Below are positions 11,190-21,617 of a stretch of 64,000 nt of DNA, piece after piece (position 1 is the stretch's first letter; every line of letters starts with the position of its first letter). The DNA is from Mycobacterium heckeshornense (GTDB lineage Bacteria > Actinomycetota > Actinomycetes > Mycobacteriales > Mycobacteriaceae). The notes under the pieces are model-generated. The model saw nothing but the letters and a program-made list of their open reading frames with translations. It did not search any database and was not told the origin of the DNA. The DNA lies in the NCBI RefSeq assembly GCF_016592155.1, contig NZ_AP024237.1, positions 1,116,001 to 1,180,000 on the forward strand, given 5' to 3'. Both the position numbers and the translations under genes were made by a program.

Positions 11190-11290
11190 GAACACCTCTT
11201 TCGCCGCGAGTGCGCCTGTGTCCGCCGACACCCCGTCCAGCCTGTCATTTCGCGCACGCTCGCGGCAAAAAACCGCGGCATCATGGGCGG

Positions 11291-11362
11291 CTCCGTCGCC
11301 AGGACTCGAACCTGAACTCTCAGAACCAAAATCTGATGTGCTGCCGATTACACCACGACGGA
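11291..11362 (-). tRNA. tRNA-Gln (anticodon TTG)
   Basis: Read on the minus strand, a 72-base cloverleaf with acceptor stem TCCGTCG/CGACGGA, anticodon stem TCAGA/TCTGA around loop TTTTGGT (anticodon TTG), and T-arm CAGG-TTCGAGT-CCTG. The CCA end is not encoded. It lies upstream of glmU on the same strand. Confidence 0.95.
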
Positions 11363-11466
11363 CGGTGTACCAGCGACGACTTTAGCCCGGTGACGCCGCG
11401 GTGCGCACCGCCGACCGGGGCGGAGTCGGCCAATGAAAGCCCGGGCGAGCCGATACGCTGGGAGAC

Positions 11467-12123
11467 GTGGCTGCGCTGGATAGGGAGCCAGACAAGGACG
11501 TGCGGGAGCCGCGCGCCAGGATGACCGGCAGCGAGAGACGGCATCAACTGATCGATATCGCACGTTCGCTCTTTGCCGAACGCGGCTACGAGGGCACGTC
11601 GATCGAGGAGATCGCGCAGCGGGCCAACGTGTCCAAGCCGGTGGTATACGAGCATTTCGGCGGCAAGGAAGGGCTGTATGCGGTGGTCGTCGACCGCGAG
11701 ATGTCGGCGCTGCTCGATGGCATCACGTCGTCGCTGACCAGGTCGACCAACAACCGGTCGCGGCTGCGTATCGAACGGGTGGCGCTGGCGTTGCTCACCT
11801 ATGTCGAGGAACGCACCGACGGTTTCCGGATCCTGATCCGGGATTCGCCGGCATCGATCAGCTCGGGCACCTATTCCACCCTGCTCAACGACGCGGTCAG
11901 CCAGGTGTCGTCCATCCTGGCCGGGGACTTTGCCCGCCGCGGCCTCGATCCCGAAACGGCGCCGCTGTATGCCCAGGCGCTGGTCGGTTCGGTGTCGATG
12001 ACCGCCCAATGGTGGCTCGACGCCCGCGAGCCCAAAAAGGAAGTGGTCGCCGCGCACCTGGTCAACCTGTGCTGGAACGGCCTGACCCACCTGGAGGCTG
12101 ATCCCACCCTGCTCGACGAATAG
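11467..12123 (+). CDS. TetR-family transcriptional regulator (Rv1019-like)
   Basis: A 218-residue regulator. The N-terminal helix-turn-helix covers about residues 25-75 (RHQLIDIARSLFAERGYEGTS, IEEIAQRANVSKPVVYEHFGGKEGLY), and the rest is an all-helical ligand/dimer domain with ADWWLDAREP-like helices (QWWLDAREPKKEV). The GTG at 11467 gives the longest frame; an ATG at 11521 is an equally possible start. In M. tuberculosis the homologue precedes mfd and is cotranscribed with it; here the gap to mfd is 262 bp. Ligand unknown. Confidence 0.9.
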   Translation: MAALDREPDKDVREPRARMTGSERRHQLIDIARSLFAERGYEGTSIEEIAQRANVSKPVVYEHFGGKEGLYAVVVDREMSALLDGITSSLTRSTNNRSRLRIERVALALLTYVEERTDGFRILIRDSPASISSGTYSTLLNDAVSQVSSILAGDFARRGLDPETAPLYAQALVGSVSMTAQWWLDAREPKKEVVAAHLVNLCWNGLTHLEADPTLLDE

Positions 12124-12385
12124 CGCTCCGCCGGGAAACCACCGCCGACCTGCTGGCACGCGACCGGGGTTAATTGCCGCGACCCGCTGCGGGCGGGCGA
12201 CCGGTGAGCGTCGGCTGTGTCGCGAAAGTGTCGGTGGCGACGGTACTTCTCGAGAAACGTGTTGCTGGCCGCACTTTCGCGCACGGGGGTCAGCGGGCTC
12301 GTGAATGCAACGGTGGTGTGGCGGCGATCACCTGAGTTGGGCGGAGCCGCAACGTGAATCGGTCGAGGCATAGAATGGCCGCATC

Positions 12386-15300
12386 ATGACCGCACCGGGG
12401 TTTGCCCGACCAGATACCCCGATCGCGGGGCTCGTCGACTTGGCGTTGAGCGCGCCGACCTTCCAGCAACTCATCGATCAGGCAGCGGATCGACCCGACG
12501 AATTGAGCCTGGTCGGTCCGGCCAGCGCACGGGTCTTCGTCACCAGCGCGCTGGCCCGGCACGGCCCGTTGCTGGTGGTCACCGCCACCAACCGGGAAGC
12601 TGACGATCTGACCACCGAGCTGCGCGGCGTGCACGGCGACGCGGTCGCGTTGTTCCCGTCCTGGGAAACCCTGCCGCACGAACGGCTCTCGCCGGGCGTC
12701 GACACCATGGGCGCCCGCCTCATGGTGCTGCGCCGGCTGGCTCACCCCGAGGACGCGCGGCTGGGACCGCCGCTGCGGGTGGTGGTGACCCCGGCCCGCT
12801 CGCTTTTGCAGCCGATGACACCACGACTGGGCGACATCGAGCCGCTCACCCTGGCCGTCGGCGACGAGGTCGCGTTCGAAGAGGTCATCACCCGGCTGGT
12901 CGAATTGGCCTATACCCGGGCCGACATGGTCGGCCGGCGTGGGGAGTTTGCGGTGCGCGGCGGCATACTCGACGTGTTTCCGCCCACCGCCGAGCATCCG
13001 GTGCGCATCGAGTTCTGGGGCGACGAGGTCACCGAGATGCGGATGTTCTCGGTGGCCGATCAGCGCTCCATCCCCGAGCTGACCGTAACGACCCTGGTTG
13101 CAGTGGCCTGCCGGGAGCTGTTGCTGACCGACGACGTGCGGGACCGGGCCGCCAACTTGGCCGGTAAACATCCGGGCGCCGAGCACGCCATCGTCGGCAG
13201 CGTCACCGACATGCTGGCCAAACTGGCCGAGGGCATCCCCGTCGACGGCATGGAGGCACTGCTGCCCGTCTTGCGTCCCGACGAGCTGACGCTGCTGACC
13301 GACCAGCTGGCCGAGGGCACTCCGGTGTTGGTCTGCGATCCGGAAAAGGTCCGTGCCCGCGCCGCCGATCTGATCAAGAGTGGCCGGGAGTTCCTCGAGG
13401 CGTCCTGGTCGGTAGCAGCCTTCGGTGGTAGCCGGGAAAACCGAGCCCCGGTCGACGTCGAGCAGCTCGGCGGGTCCGGCTTCGTCGAATTCGACGAAGC
13501 GCGCGCCGCCGCGCGCAAGACAGGTCATCCGTGGTGGACGCTAAGCCAGCTCTCCGATGAGTCGGCGATCGAACTCGAGCTGCGGGCCGTGGCGTCGGCG
13601 CGTGGCCATCAGCGCGACATCGACGAGATCTTCGCGATGCTGTGCGCGCACGTGTCCACCGGCGGGTACGCCGCGGTCGTCGCGCCCGGCGCCGGGACCG
13701 CGCAGCGCGTGGTCGAGCGGTTAGCCGAATCCGCCACCCCCGCAACGGTATTGGATTCCGGAGCGGCACCCAAACCCGGCGTTGTCGGGGTGCTCAAAGG
13801 TCCGCTGCACGACGGCATCGTGGTTCCGGGCGCCAACCTCGTGGTGATTGCCGAGACCGACCTGACCGGCAACCGGGTGATGGCCACCGACGGCAAGCGG
13901 TTGGCGGCCAAGCGCCGCAACGTGGTCGACCCGTTGGCGCTCACGCCCGGCGACCTGGTGGTGCACGATCAGCACGGCATCGGCCGGTTCGTGGAGATGA
14001 CCGAACGCACCGTGGGCGGGGCGCGGCGCGAATATCTGGTGCTGGAGTACGCGTCGAGCAGGCGAGGCCAAAACGACACCGACAAGCTCTACGTGCCGAT
14101 GGACTCCCTGGATCAGCTGTCCCGCTATGTCGGTGGGCAAGCCCCGGCGTTGAGCAGGCTTGGCGGCAGCGACTGGGCCAACACCAAGACCAAGGCGCGC
14201 CGCGCGGTGCGCGAGATCGCCGGTGAGCTGGTGTCGCTGTACGCCAAGCGGCAGGCCACCCGCGGGCACGCGTTCGGGCCGGACACGCCGTGGCAGGCCG
14301 AAATGGAGGACGCGTTCGGGTTCACCGAGACCGTCGACCAGCTCACTGCCATCACCGAAGTGAAAGCCGACATGGAAAAGCCCGTCCCGATGGACCGGGT
14401 GATCTGCGGCGACGTCGGCTATGGCAAGACCGAGATCGCGGTGCGGGCCGCGTTCAAGGCGGTGCAGGACGGCAAACAGGTCGCGGTCCTGGTGCCCACC
14501 ACGCTGCTGGCCGACCAGCATCTGCAGACCTTCACCGAACGCATGTCGGAGTTCCCGGTCACCATCAAGGCACTGTCGCGGTTCACCGGGCCGGCCGAGT
14601 CGCGCGCCGTACTCGACGGCTTGGCCGACGGCAGTGTCGACATCGTGATCGGCACGCATCGGCTGCTGCAGACCGGAGTGCGGTGGAAGGACCTCGGGCT
14701 GGTCGTCGTCGACGAGGAGCACCGTTTCGGTGTCGAGCACAAGGAGCACATCAAGAGCCTGCGCACGCACGTCGACGTGCTGACCATGAGCGCCACCCCC
14801 ATCCCGCGGACGCTGGAGATGAGCCTGGCCGGGATCAGGGAGATGTCGACGATCCTCACCCCGCCCGAGGACCGTCTTCCGGTGCTGACCTACGTCGGGC
14901 CGCACGACGACAAGCAGATCGCGGCCGCGTTGCGGCGCGAGTTGCTGCGCGACGGGCAGGCCTTCTACGTGCACAACCGGGTCAGCTCGATCGAGCAGGC
15001 GGCGGCGCGGGTGCGCGAGCTGGTGCCCGAGGCGCGAGTCGTGGTCGCGCACGGTCAGATGAACGAGGACGTGCTGGAACGCACCGTCCAAGGATTCTGG
15101 AACCGGGAATACGACATCCTGGTGTGCACCACAGTTGTCGAGGCCGGCCTGGACATCTCCAACGCCAACACCTTGATCGTCGAGCGCGCCGACACCTTCG
15201 GGTTGTCCCAGCTGCATCAGCTGCGCGGCCGGGTCGGCCGCAGCCGCGAACGCGGCTATGCCTACTTCCTGTATCCGCCCCATGCTCCGCTGACCGAGAC

Positions 15301-16066
15301 CGCCTACGACCGGCTTGCCACGATCGCGCAGAACAACGAGTTAGGTGCGGGCATGGCGGTGGCCATGAAGGACCTGGAGATCCGCGGCGCCGGCAACGTG
15401 TTGGGTGTGGAGCAGTCCGGCCACGTCGCCGGGGTGGGATTCGACCTGTACGTGCGGCTGGTGGGCGAGGCGGTCGAGGCCTATCGGGCGGCCGCCGACG
15501 GCAAAACCGTCACGACCGCCGCGGAGCCCAAAGACGTGCGTATCGACCTGCCGGTGGACGCGCACCTGCCAGCGGACTACATCGCCAGCGACCGGTTGCG
15601 CCTGGAGGCCTACCGGCGGTTGGCCGCCGCGTCTTCTTCCGACGAGGTCGCTGCCGTTGTCGAGGAACTCACCGATCGCTACGGCGCCCTGCCCGAACCG
15701 GCCCAGCGGCTGGTGGCGGTCGCCCGGCTGCGTTTGCTGTGCCGTCGATCCGGCATCACCGAGGTGTCCGCGCCGTCGGAGGCGACGGTGCGGCTATCGC
15801 CCATGACCCTGCCCGACTCCGCGCAGGTGCGGCTGGCGCGGCTGCATCCCGGCGCGCGCTACCGCGCCACCACCGCGACGGTGCAGGTGCCGATTCCACG
15901 GGCCGGCGGTGTCGGCGCGCGCCGAATTCGTGACCTCGAATTGGTGCAGATGGTGGCCGATCTGGTTTCCGCGCTCGATGGAAAGCCGCAGGCAGAAATT
16001 GGTATAACGAAACCCGGGCCAACGAACGGAGCCGCGGCGGTGAATAAGGAGCGACAAGCGCGATGA
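12386..16066 (+). CDS. mfd: Transcription-repair coupling factor Mfd
   Basis: A 1226-residue translocase. It pushes stalled RNA polymerase off DNA and recruits UvrA for transcription-coupled repair. In order: an N-terminal UvrB-like domain 1/2 with [15 protein letters not shown] segments, the RNA-polymerase-interacting CarD-like domain ([15 protein letters not shown], about 525), and the RecG-like motor with Walker [10 protein letters not shown] (near 675), DEEH box (Asp776), [26 protein letters not shown] and QLRGRVGRS. The C-terminal TRCF domain follows. It stops in a TGA overlapped by the ATG of a 19-codon ORF that links it to mazG. Confidence 0.97.
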   Translation: MTAPGFARPDTPIAGLVDLALSAPTFQQLIDQAADRPDELSLVGPASARVFVTSALARHGPLLVVTATNREADDLTTELRGVHGDAVALFPSWETLPHERLSPGVDTMGARLMVLRRLAHPEDARLGPPLRVVVTPARSLLQPMTPRLGDIEPLTLAVGDEVAFEEVITRLVELAYTRADMVGRRGEFAVRGGILDVFPPTAEHPVRIEFWGDEVTEMRMFSVADQRSIPELTVTTLVAVACRELLLTDDVRDRAANLAGKHPGAEHAIVGSVTDMLAKLAEGIPVDGMEALLPVLRPDELTLLTDQLAEGTPVLVCDPEKVRARAADLIKSGREFLEASWSVAAFGGSRENRAPVDVEQLGGSGFVEFDEARAAARKTGHPWWTLSQLSDESAIELELRAVASARGHQRDIDEIFAMLCAHVSTGGYAAVVAPGAGTAQRVVERLAESATPATVLDSGAAPKPGVVGVLKGPLHDGIVVPGANLVVIAETDLTGNRVMATDGKRLAAKRRNVVDPLALTPGDLVVHDQHGIGRFVEMTERTVGGARREYLVLEYASSRRGQNDTDKLYVPMDSLDQLSRYVGGQAPALSRLGGSDWANTKTKARRAVREIAGELVSLYAKRQATRGHAFGPDTPWQAEMEDAFGFTETVDQLTAITEVKADMEKPVPMDRVICGDVGYGKTEIAVRAAFKAVQDGKQVAVLVPTTLLADQHLQTFTERMSEFPVTIKALSRFTGPAESRAVLDGLADGSVDIVIGTHRLLQTGVRWKDLGLVVVDEEHRFGVEHKEHIKSLRTHVDVLTMSATPIPRTLEMSLAGIREMSTILTPPEDRLPVLTYVGPHDDKQIAAALRRELLRDGQAFYVHNRVSSIEQAAARVRELVPEARVVVAHGQMNEDVLERTVQGFWNREYDILVCTTVVEAGLDISNANTLIVERADTFGLSQLHQLRGRVGRSRERGYAYFLYPPHAPLTETAYDRLATIAQNNELGAGMAVAMKDLEIRGAGNVLGVEQSGHVAGVGFDLYVRLVGEAVEAYRAAADGKTVTTAAEPKDVRIDLPVDAHLPADYIASDRLRLEAYRRLAAASSSDEVAAVVEELTDRYGALPEPAQRLVAVARLRLLCRRSGITEVSAPSEATVRLSPMTLPDSAQVRLARLHPGARYRATTATVQVPIPRAGGVGARRIRDLELVQMVADLVSALDGKPQAEIGITKPGPTNGAAAVNKERQAR

Positions 16067-16122
16067 CCCGCGCCGACGACTCTCATGCCGGTGCAGCCGG
16101 AAGCGCGGAGCGGCGCCCATGA
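16063..16122 (+). CDS. Candidate 19-codon coupling ORF between mfd and mazG
   Basis: ATG at 16063 overlaps the mfd stop (ATGA), and the ORF ends in a TGA at 16120-16122 that overlaps the mazG ATG at 16119 (ATGA again). It would encode [19 protein letters not shown]. An AAGGAG sequence lies about 13 bases upstream. The double overlap would carry ribosomes from mfd into mazG. It may be only a coupling device, or chance; the peptide has no recognisable features. Confidence 0.4.
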   Translation: MTRADDSHAGAAGSAERRP

Positions 16123-17144
16123 CGGTCGTCTTGGTCGACCCCCGCCGCCCGTCGCTGGTTCCGGTCGAAGCGATCGAATTGCTGACCGGCGAAGTGCAAT
16201 ACACCGAGGAGATGCCGGTGGCGGTGCCATGGTCGCTGCCGTCGGCACGTCCGGCGCATGCCGGAGAAGACGCCCCGGTGTTGCTATCGTCGGACCCCGA
16301 CCATCCGGCGGTGGCCGCGCGACTGGCCGCCGGGGACCGGTTGATTTCGGCGCCCGAGCAGCAACGTGGCGAAAGACTGGTCGACGCCGTGGCGATGATG
16401 GACAAGCTGCGCACGGCGGGACCGTGGGAAAGCGAACAGACGCACGACTCGTTGCGTCGCTACTTGTTGGAGGAGACCTACGAACTGTTCGACGCGGTGC
16501 GCAGTGGTAATGCCGACGCATTGCGCGAAGAGCTCGGTGACGTGCTGCTGCAGGTCTTGTTCCATGCGCGCATCGCCGAGGACGCACCGCAACACCCCTT
16601 CACCATCGACGATGTCGCCGACACGCTGATGCGCAAACTGGGCAACCGGGTGCCGGGAGTGCTTGCCGGCGAGGAGATTTCACTCGACGATCAGCTGGCT
16701 CAATGGGAAGAGCGCAAAGCGGCGGAGAAGCCCCGGCACTCGGTGCTCGACGACGTGCCTACCGCCCAGCCGGCATTGTCCTTGGCGCAGAAGGTAATAC
16801 AGCGAGTGCACAAAGCCGGACTCCCGTCGGACCTGATTCCAGAATCCATCACGTCGATCACTGTGACAGCTGACGGAGATGCCGAAAATGCCTTACGTTC
16901 AGCTGTTTTAGAGTTCATCGATACCGTCCGCGAAACCGAGAAGGCGATTGCGGCCGGACGCCGCGGCGATGACGTTCCCGAGGAGCTCGATGCCACGCCG
17001 CTCGGTGCTGTGAGCGAGGAAGAGTGGCGGGCTTACTGGCCGCCGGCTATTGCCCAAGCAGTCGTGGCGGAGCCGGCCGGCTTGGCCGACGACCCGGGGT
17101 CGGCTGAGACAAACGACGATCAGTCCGACACCGAGCCACAGTAG
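16119..17144 (+). CDS. mazG: Nucleoside triphosphate pyrophosphohydrolase MazG
   Basis: A 341-residue protein of the MazG family, which hydrolyses NTPs and dNTPs (including oxidised or aberrant ones) to monophosphates and pyrophosphate. The central MazG domain has the metal-binding pattern EETYELFDAV (ExxYE) followed by EELGDVLLQVLFHARIAED (EExxD). An N-terminal mycobacterial extension of about 85 residues starts [10 protein letters not shown] as in Rv1021. The acidic tail DDQSDTEPQ is not conserved. Its start overlaps the 19-codon ORF that begins in mfd, so all three are probably translated from one message. Confidence 0.93.
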   Translation: MTVVLVDPRRPSLVPVEAIELLTGEVQYTEEMPVAVPWSLPSARPAHAGEDAPVLLSSDPDHPAVAARLAAGDRLISAPEQQRGERLVDAVAMMDKLRTAGPWESEQTHDSLRRYLLEETYELFDAVRSGNADALREELGDVLLQVLFHARIAEDAPQHPFTIDDVADTLMRKLGNRVPGVLAGEEISLDDQLAQWEERKAAEKPRHSVLDDVPTAQPALSLAQKVIQRVHKAGLPSDLIPESITSITVTADGDAENALRSAVLEFIDTVRETEKAIAAGRRGDDVPEELDATPLGAVSEEEWRAYWPPAIAQAVVAEPAGLADDPGSAETNDDQSDTEPQ

Positions 17145-17252
17145 GCATGTGCGGCAGCACCCGGCAGGATGGAAAGGCAGCGACTGCCGCAATGATTGCT
17201 AGCACGTCGGGTGGTGTGATCCACGACCAGCGAAGCGGCTGCGTCAGCTTGC

Positions 17253-17274
17253 TGTCAATTGACACAGTTAACTG
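17253..17274. promoter_or_regulatory. Two adjacent palindromes upstream of lpqU
   Basis: TGTCAATTGACA (17253-17264) is immediately followed by CAGTTAACTG (17265-17274); both are perfect palindromes. The right half of the first supplies a TTGACA promoter-like hexamer (17259-17264), and a second TTGACA follows at 17276-17281. The site is about 110 bp before lpqU. It probably holds the lpqU promoter and an operator; the binding protein is unknown. Confidence 0.4.
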
Positions 17275-17383
17275 ATTGACACCTGTAGACCGGTCGTGTG
17301 TGCGCGAATTGGCGTGAGGTAGCGCCTTGGACGCCGAGCCCCGTGGGACGATGGTGGGAACCAAGAGTGGTTGAGGGAGTTCT

Positions 17384-18115
17384 GTGTCGCCGGTGCGTTG
17401 GCTGCGGGCGGCCGCCGTGGTGGGGGCGGCGGCGTTGCTGTTGGCGTCGAGTTGCACGTGGCAGCTGGGCAGCTACATCCCCAAGGGGGTGCCCCCGCCG
17501 GCAGGGGATCCGGTACCGCCGGTGGACACCCACGCCAAGGGCCGGCCCGCCGACCAGTTGCACGGCTGGGCGCTCGAGCGCAGTTCGGCACTGAAAATTC
17601 CGGTCATTGCGCTGGAAGCCTACGCCTATGCGGCCCGGGTCGCCGAGGTCGAAAACCCGAACTGCCGGATATCGTGGACGACTTTGGCCGGCATTGGTGA
17701 AGTGGAGAGTCACCACGGCACCTACCATCATGCGTCTATTGCTCCCAATGGCGATGTGCACCCGCCCATTCGGGGCGTTCGCCTGGACGGAAGCGGCGGC
17801 ACATTGCACATCGTCGACGCCGATGCCGGCGGCCTCGCCGACGATGACGGTACGGTTCGGGCAATGGGGCCAATGCAGTTCATCCCGGAGACGTGGCGGC
17901 TGTACGGAGTCGACGCCAATAATGACGGGGTCGTCAGCGTCGACAACATCGACGACGCCGCGCTGTCGGCTGCTGGCTATTTATGTTGGCGCGGAAAGAA
18001 TCTCGCGACACCGAGAGGGTGGATCACTGCGCTGCGCGCCTACAACGATTCCGACGTGTATGCGCGCGCGGTACGGGATTGGGCTACCGCTTATGCGGCG
18101 GGTCACCCGCTGTGA
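17384..18115 (+). CDS. lpqU: Lipoprotein LpqU, lytic transglycosylase-like
   Basis: A 243-residue lipoprotein precursor: hydrophobic signal then lipobox LLASSC with Cys24. The mature part has an MltB/SLT-like fold. LAGIGEVESHHG holds the likely catalytic Glu (ES-type motif), followed by RAMGPMQFIPETW and a C-terminal RAYNDSDVYARAV segment, all typical of membrane-bound lytic transglycosylases that cut peptidoglycan. It acts outside the cytoplasmic membrane. GTG at 17384 is the start. It is followed 80 bp later by eno. Confidence 0.92.
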   Translation: MSPVRWLRAAAVVGAAALLLASSCTWQLGSYIPKGVPPPAGDPVPPVDTHAKGRPADQLHGWALERSSALKIPVIALEAYAYAARVAEVENPNCRISWTTLAGIGEVESHHGTYHHASIAPNGDVHPPIRGVRLDGSGGTLHIVDADAGGLADDDGTVRAMGPMQFIPETWRLYGVDANNDGVVSVDNIDDAALSAAGYLCWRGKNLATPRGWITALRAYNDSDVYARAVRDWATAYAAGHPL

Positions 18116-18177
18116 GCTTCCCTGCCCGAGCAGGCTCTAGGCTAGCGCGGGTAGTCATCAACGACGTGCTCACCTGA

Positions 18178-19485
<1,308 letters not shown>

Positions 19486-19500
19486 CGGGCTTGGACCCCG

Positions 19501-20160
19501 ATGTCCGAAGGAAAGCGGCCCGATTCCAAGCGGCGGTCACCGGCCTCGCGGCCGGGCCGACCCCGCGATGCGGTTCCCGACCGTCGGCGCAAGGCGCCGG
19601 GTTCTCCCCGCGGCCGCGCTGAATCCCGGGCGCAGCCCGAAGCAGTGCCAGAACCCATCAAACATTCGATCACCGCGTCCGCCGAGCAGCGCTCCGAGCA
19701 GCGGCTGGGCTTTACCGCGCGGCGGGCGGCGGTGCTGGCCGCTGTGGTCTGCGTGTTGACGCTGACGATTGCCGGCCCGGTGCGCACCTATTTCGCGCAG
19801 CGCACCGAGATGAACCAGCTGGCCGCCACCGAAGCCGCACTGCGCCGGCAGATCGCCGAGCTCGAGCAGCAGAAGGTCAAGCTGGCGGACCCGGCCTACA
19901 TCGCGGCACAAGCCCGTGAGCGGCTTGGCTTCGTCAAGCCCGGCGACATCCCCTATCAGGTCCAGCTTCCGGCGACGGCGGCGGCACCGAGCGAGCCGGG
20001 CTCGCAGGTGGCGACCACCGCCGCCAACGGACCCTGGTACACGTCGCTGTGGCACACGATCGCCGACACCCCGCACGGTCCGCCGGCGCCACCCTCGCGG
20101 CCGGGTCCTGCCCCAGCCCCGGCCCCGGGGCCGACAAATCCGGTACCGCCCGGTGGTTGA
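19501..20160 (+). CDS. FtsB/DivIC-family septum protein (Rv1024-like)
   Basis: A 219-residue single-pass protein. A basic, disordered cytoplasmic N-terminus of about 70 residues is followed by one membrane helix (about 74-93, AAVLAAVVCVLTLTIAGPV), a leucine-zipper-like coiled coil (about 100-125, TEAALRRQIAELEQQKVKL) and the DivIC motif AYIAAQARERLGFVKPGD. A Pro/Ala-rich tail ends it. The family joins FtsL and FtsQ in the divisome. It is tightly linked to eno, and the DUF501 gene starts inside its last codons. Confidence 0.9.
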   Translation: MSEGKRPDSKRRSPASRPGRPRDAVPDRRRKAPGSPRGRAESRAQPEAVPEPIKHSITASAEQRSEQRLGFTARRAAVLAAVVCVLTLTIAGPVRTYFAQRTEMNQLAATEAALRRQIAELEQQKVKLADPAYIAAQARERLGFVKPGDIPYQVQLPATAAAPSEPGSQVATTAANGPWYTSLWHTIADTPHGPPAPPSRPGPAPAPAPGPTNPVPPGG

Positions 20161-20656
20161 CCGTGCCGACCTGGAAACGGTTGCGCGCCAGCTTGGCCGT
20201 GAGCCTCGCGGGGTGCTGGAGATCGCCTATCGCTGCCCCAACGGTGAGCCAGGCGTGGTGAAGACCGCGCCGAAACTTCCTGACGGAACACCATTCCCGA
20301 CGCTGTACTACCTGACGCACCCGGTGCTAACGGCCGCCACCGGCCGGCTGGAGTCGCAAGGGCTGATGCGGCAACTGACCGAGCGGCTCCGGCATGACCC
20401 CGACCTGGCCGCCGCCTATCGGCGAGCCCACGAGTCGTACCTGGCCGAGCGTGATGCGATCGAGCCGCTGGGCACGACGGTGTCGGCCGGCGGTATGCCC
20501 GACCGGGTGAAGTGCCTGCACGTGCTGGTGGCGCATTCGTTGGCGAAGGGCCGCGGGGTGAATCCGGTCGGCGACCAGGTCCTGGCGATCCTGTCGACCG
20601 ACCCGAGCCTGGAGTTGACGAATGCCGGCATCTTGGCTCCGGGGCAGTGGGAATGA
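20153..20656 (+). CDS. DUF501 family protein (Rv1025-like)
   Basis: A 167-residue protein of unknown function conserved in actinobacteria between the FtsB-like and exopolyphosphatase genes. Distinctive features are the core REPRGVLEIAYRCPNGEPGV with one conserved Cys, TLYYLTHPVL and a C-terminal GMPDRVKCLHVLVAHSLAKG with a Cys-His pair that could bind a metal. GTG at 20153 is the likely start, overlapping the upstream stop by 8 bp. Its own TGA overlaps the ATG of the next gene (ATGA). No function should be assigned. Confidence 0.88.
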   Translation: MVDRADLETVARQLGREPRGVLEIAYRCPNGEPGVVKTAPKLPDGTPFPTLYYLTHPVLTAATGRLESQGLMRQLTERLRHDPDLAAAYRRAHESYLAERDAIEPLGTTVSAGGMPDRVKCLHVLVAHSLAKGRGVNPVGDQVLAILSTDPSLELTNAGILAPGQWE

Positions 20657-21594
20657 GACGCGTTGCGGCAATTGACTGCGGCACCAACTCGATTCGGTTG
20701 CTGATTGCCGACGTGGTCGACGGTCGTCTGCGCGACGTGCACCGAGAGATGCGTATCGTGCGGCTCGGTCAAGGCGTCGACGCGACGGGTGAATTTCTGC
20801 CCGAGGCGCTGGAGCGCACCCGTGCCGCGCTCGCCGACTACACCGCTCTGCTGGGTAACCACGACGTCGAACGGGTGCGCATGGTGGCCACGTCGGCCGC
20901 CCGTGACGCCGCCAATCGTGACGTCTTCTTTGCGATGACCGCCGAGGTGTTGGGTGCTGTGGCGCCGGGCGCGGTCGCTGAAGTGATCACCGGCGCCGAA
21001 GAGGCAGAACTGTCTTTTCACGGAGCTGTCAACGAATTCGATTACACTGCCGGACCTTTCGTGGTCGTGGACTTGGGCGGGGGCTCCACCGAGATCGTGG
21101 TGGGCCACGACAGGGTCGCCGCGAGCTTCTCGGCCGACATCGGATGTGTCCGGCTGACCGAGCGGTGTTTGCACTCCGATCCGCCGACTCGCGCCGAGGT
21201 GGCAGACGCCCGCGGCGTGGTCCGCGAGCGGCTTGCTGCGGCGCTGGGGGCCGTGCCGGTGCAAGATGCCCAGACCTGGGTCGGTGTGGCCGGGACCATG
21301 ACGACACTGGCGGCGCTGGCCCAGGATATGACGACTTATGACGCTGGGGCCATTCATCTTTCACGTGTCGGCCGGGACACGCTCATAGCGGTGTGTGACC
21401 GGTTGATCGGTATGACGCGTGCCCAGCGCGCCGCATTGGGCCCGATGCACGCCGGCCGGGCCGACGTGATCGGCGCGGGCGCGATCATCGTCGAGGAGCT
21501 GGCCGATGCGCTGCGTGTACGCGCCGGCATCGAGGAACTCGTCGTTAGCGAGCACGACATCCTCGACGGCATTGCGCTCTCGATCGCCGGCTGA
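20653..21594 (+). CDS. Exopolyphosphatase-like protein (Ppx/GppA family, Rv1026-like)
   Basis: A 313-residue Ppx/GppA phosphatase with the sugar-kinase/Hsp70 fold. Motifs: VAAIDCGTNSIRLLIAD (phosphate 1), MVATSAARDAANRD, GAEEAELSF and VVDLGGGSTEIV (phosphate 2), and SEHDILDGI at the end. The family hydrolyses polyphosphate and/or pppGpp; in M. tuberculosis the homologue is reported to affect polyphosphate and stringent-response balance. It begins with an ATGA overlap with DUF501. It converges with the PPE gene after 23 bp. Confidence 0.92.
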   Translation: MRRVAAIDCGTNSIRLLIADVVDGRLRDVHREMRIVRLGQGVDATGEFLPEALERTRAALADYTALLGNHDVERVRMVATSAARDAANRDVFFAMTAEVLGAVAPGAVAEVITGAEEAELSFHGAVNEFDYTAGPFVVVDLGGGSTEIVVGHDRVAASFSADIGCVRLTERCLHSDPPTRAEVADARGVVRERLAAALGAVPVQDAQTWVGVAGTMTTLAALAQDMTTYDAGAIHLSRVGRDTLIAVCDRLIGMTRAQRAALGPMHAGRADVIGAGAIIVEELADALRVRAGIEELVVSEHDILDGIALSIAG

Positions 21595-21617
21595 TTTGCA
21601 CGCTGGCTGCAAACAAC

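Noticed and set aside
12221..12281. CGCGAAAGTG / CACTTTCGCG inverted repeat before mfd
   Set aside because: Only 10 bp arms with a 41-base spacer and no clear promoter relation; noted but not strong enough to call.
12290..13528. Long open frame (412 codons) opposite mfd
   Set aside because: High GC gives open frames antisense to real genes. The translation has no recognisable domain and the mfd frame is fully conserved.
13721..15283. 520-codon open frame opposite mfd
   Set aside because: Gln/His/Gly/Asp-rich translation without motifs; a shadow of mfd.
14290..15933. 547-codon frame on the same strand inside mfd
   Set aside because: Arg/Ala/Gly-rich shadow in the third frame; the true frame has all the helicase motifs.
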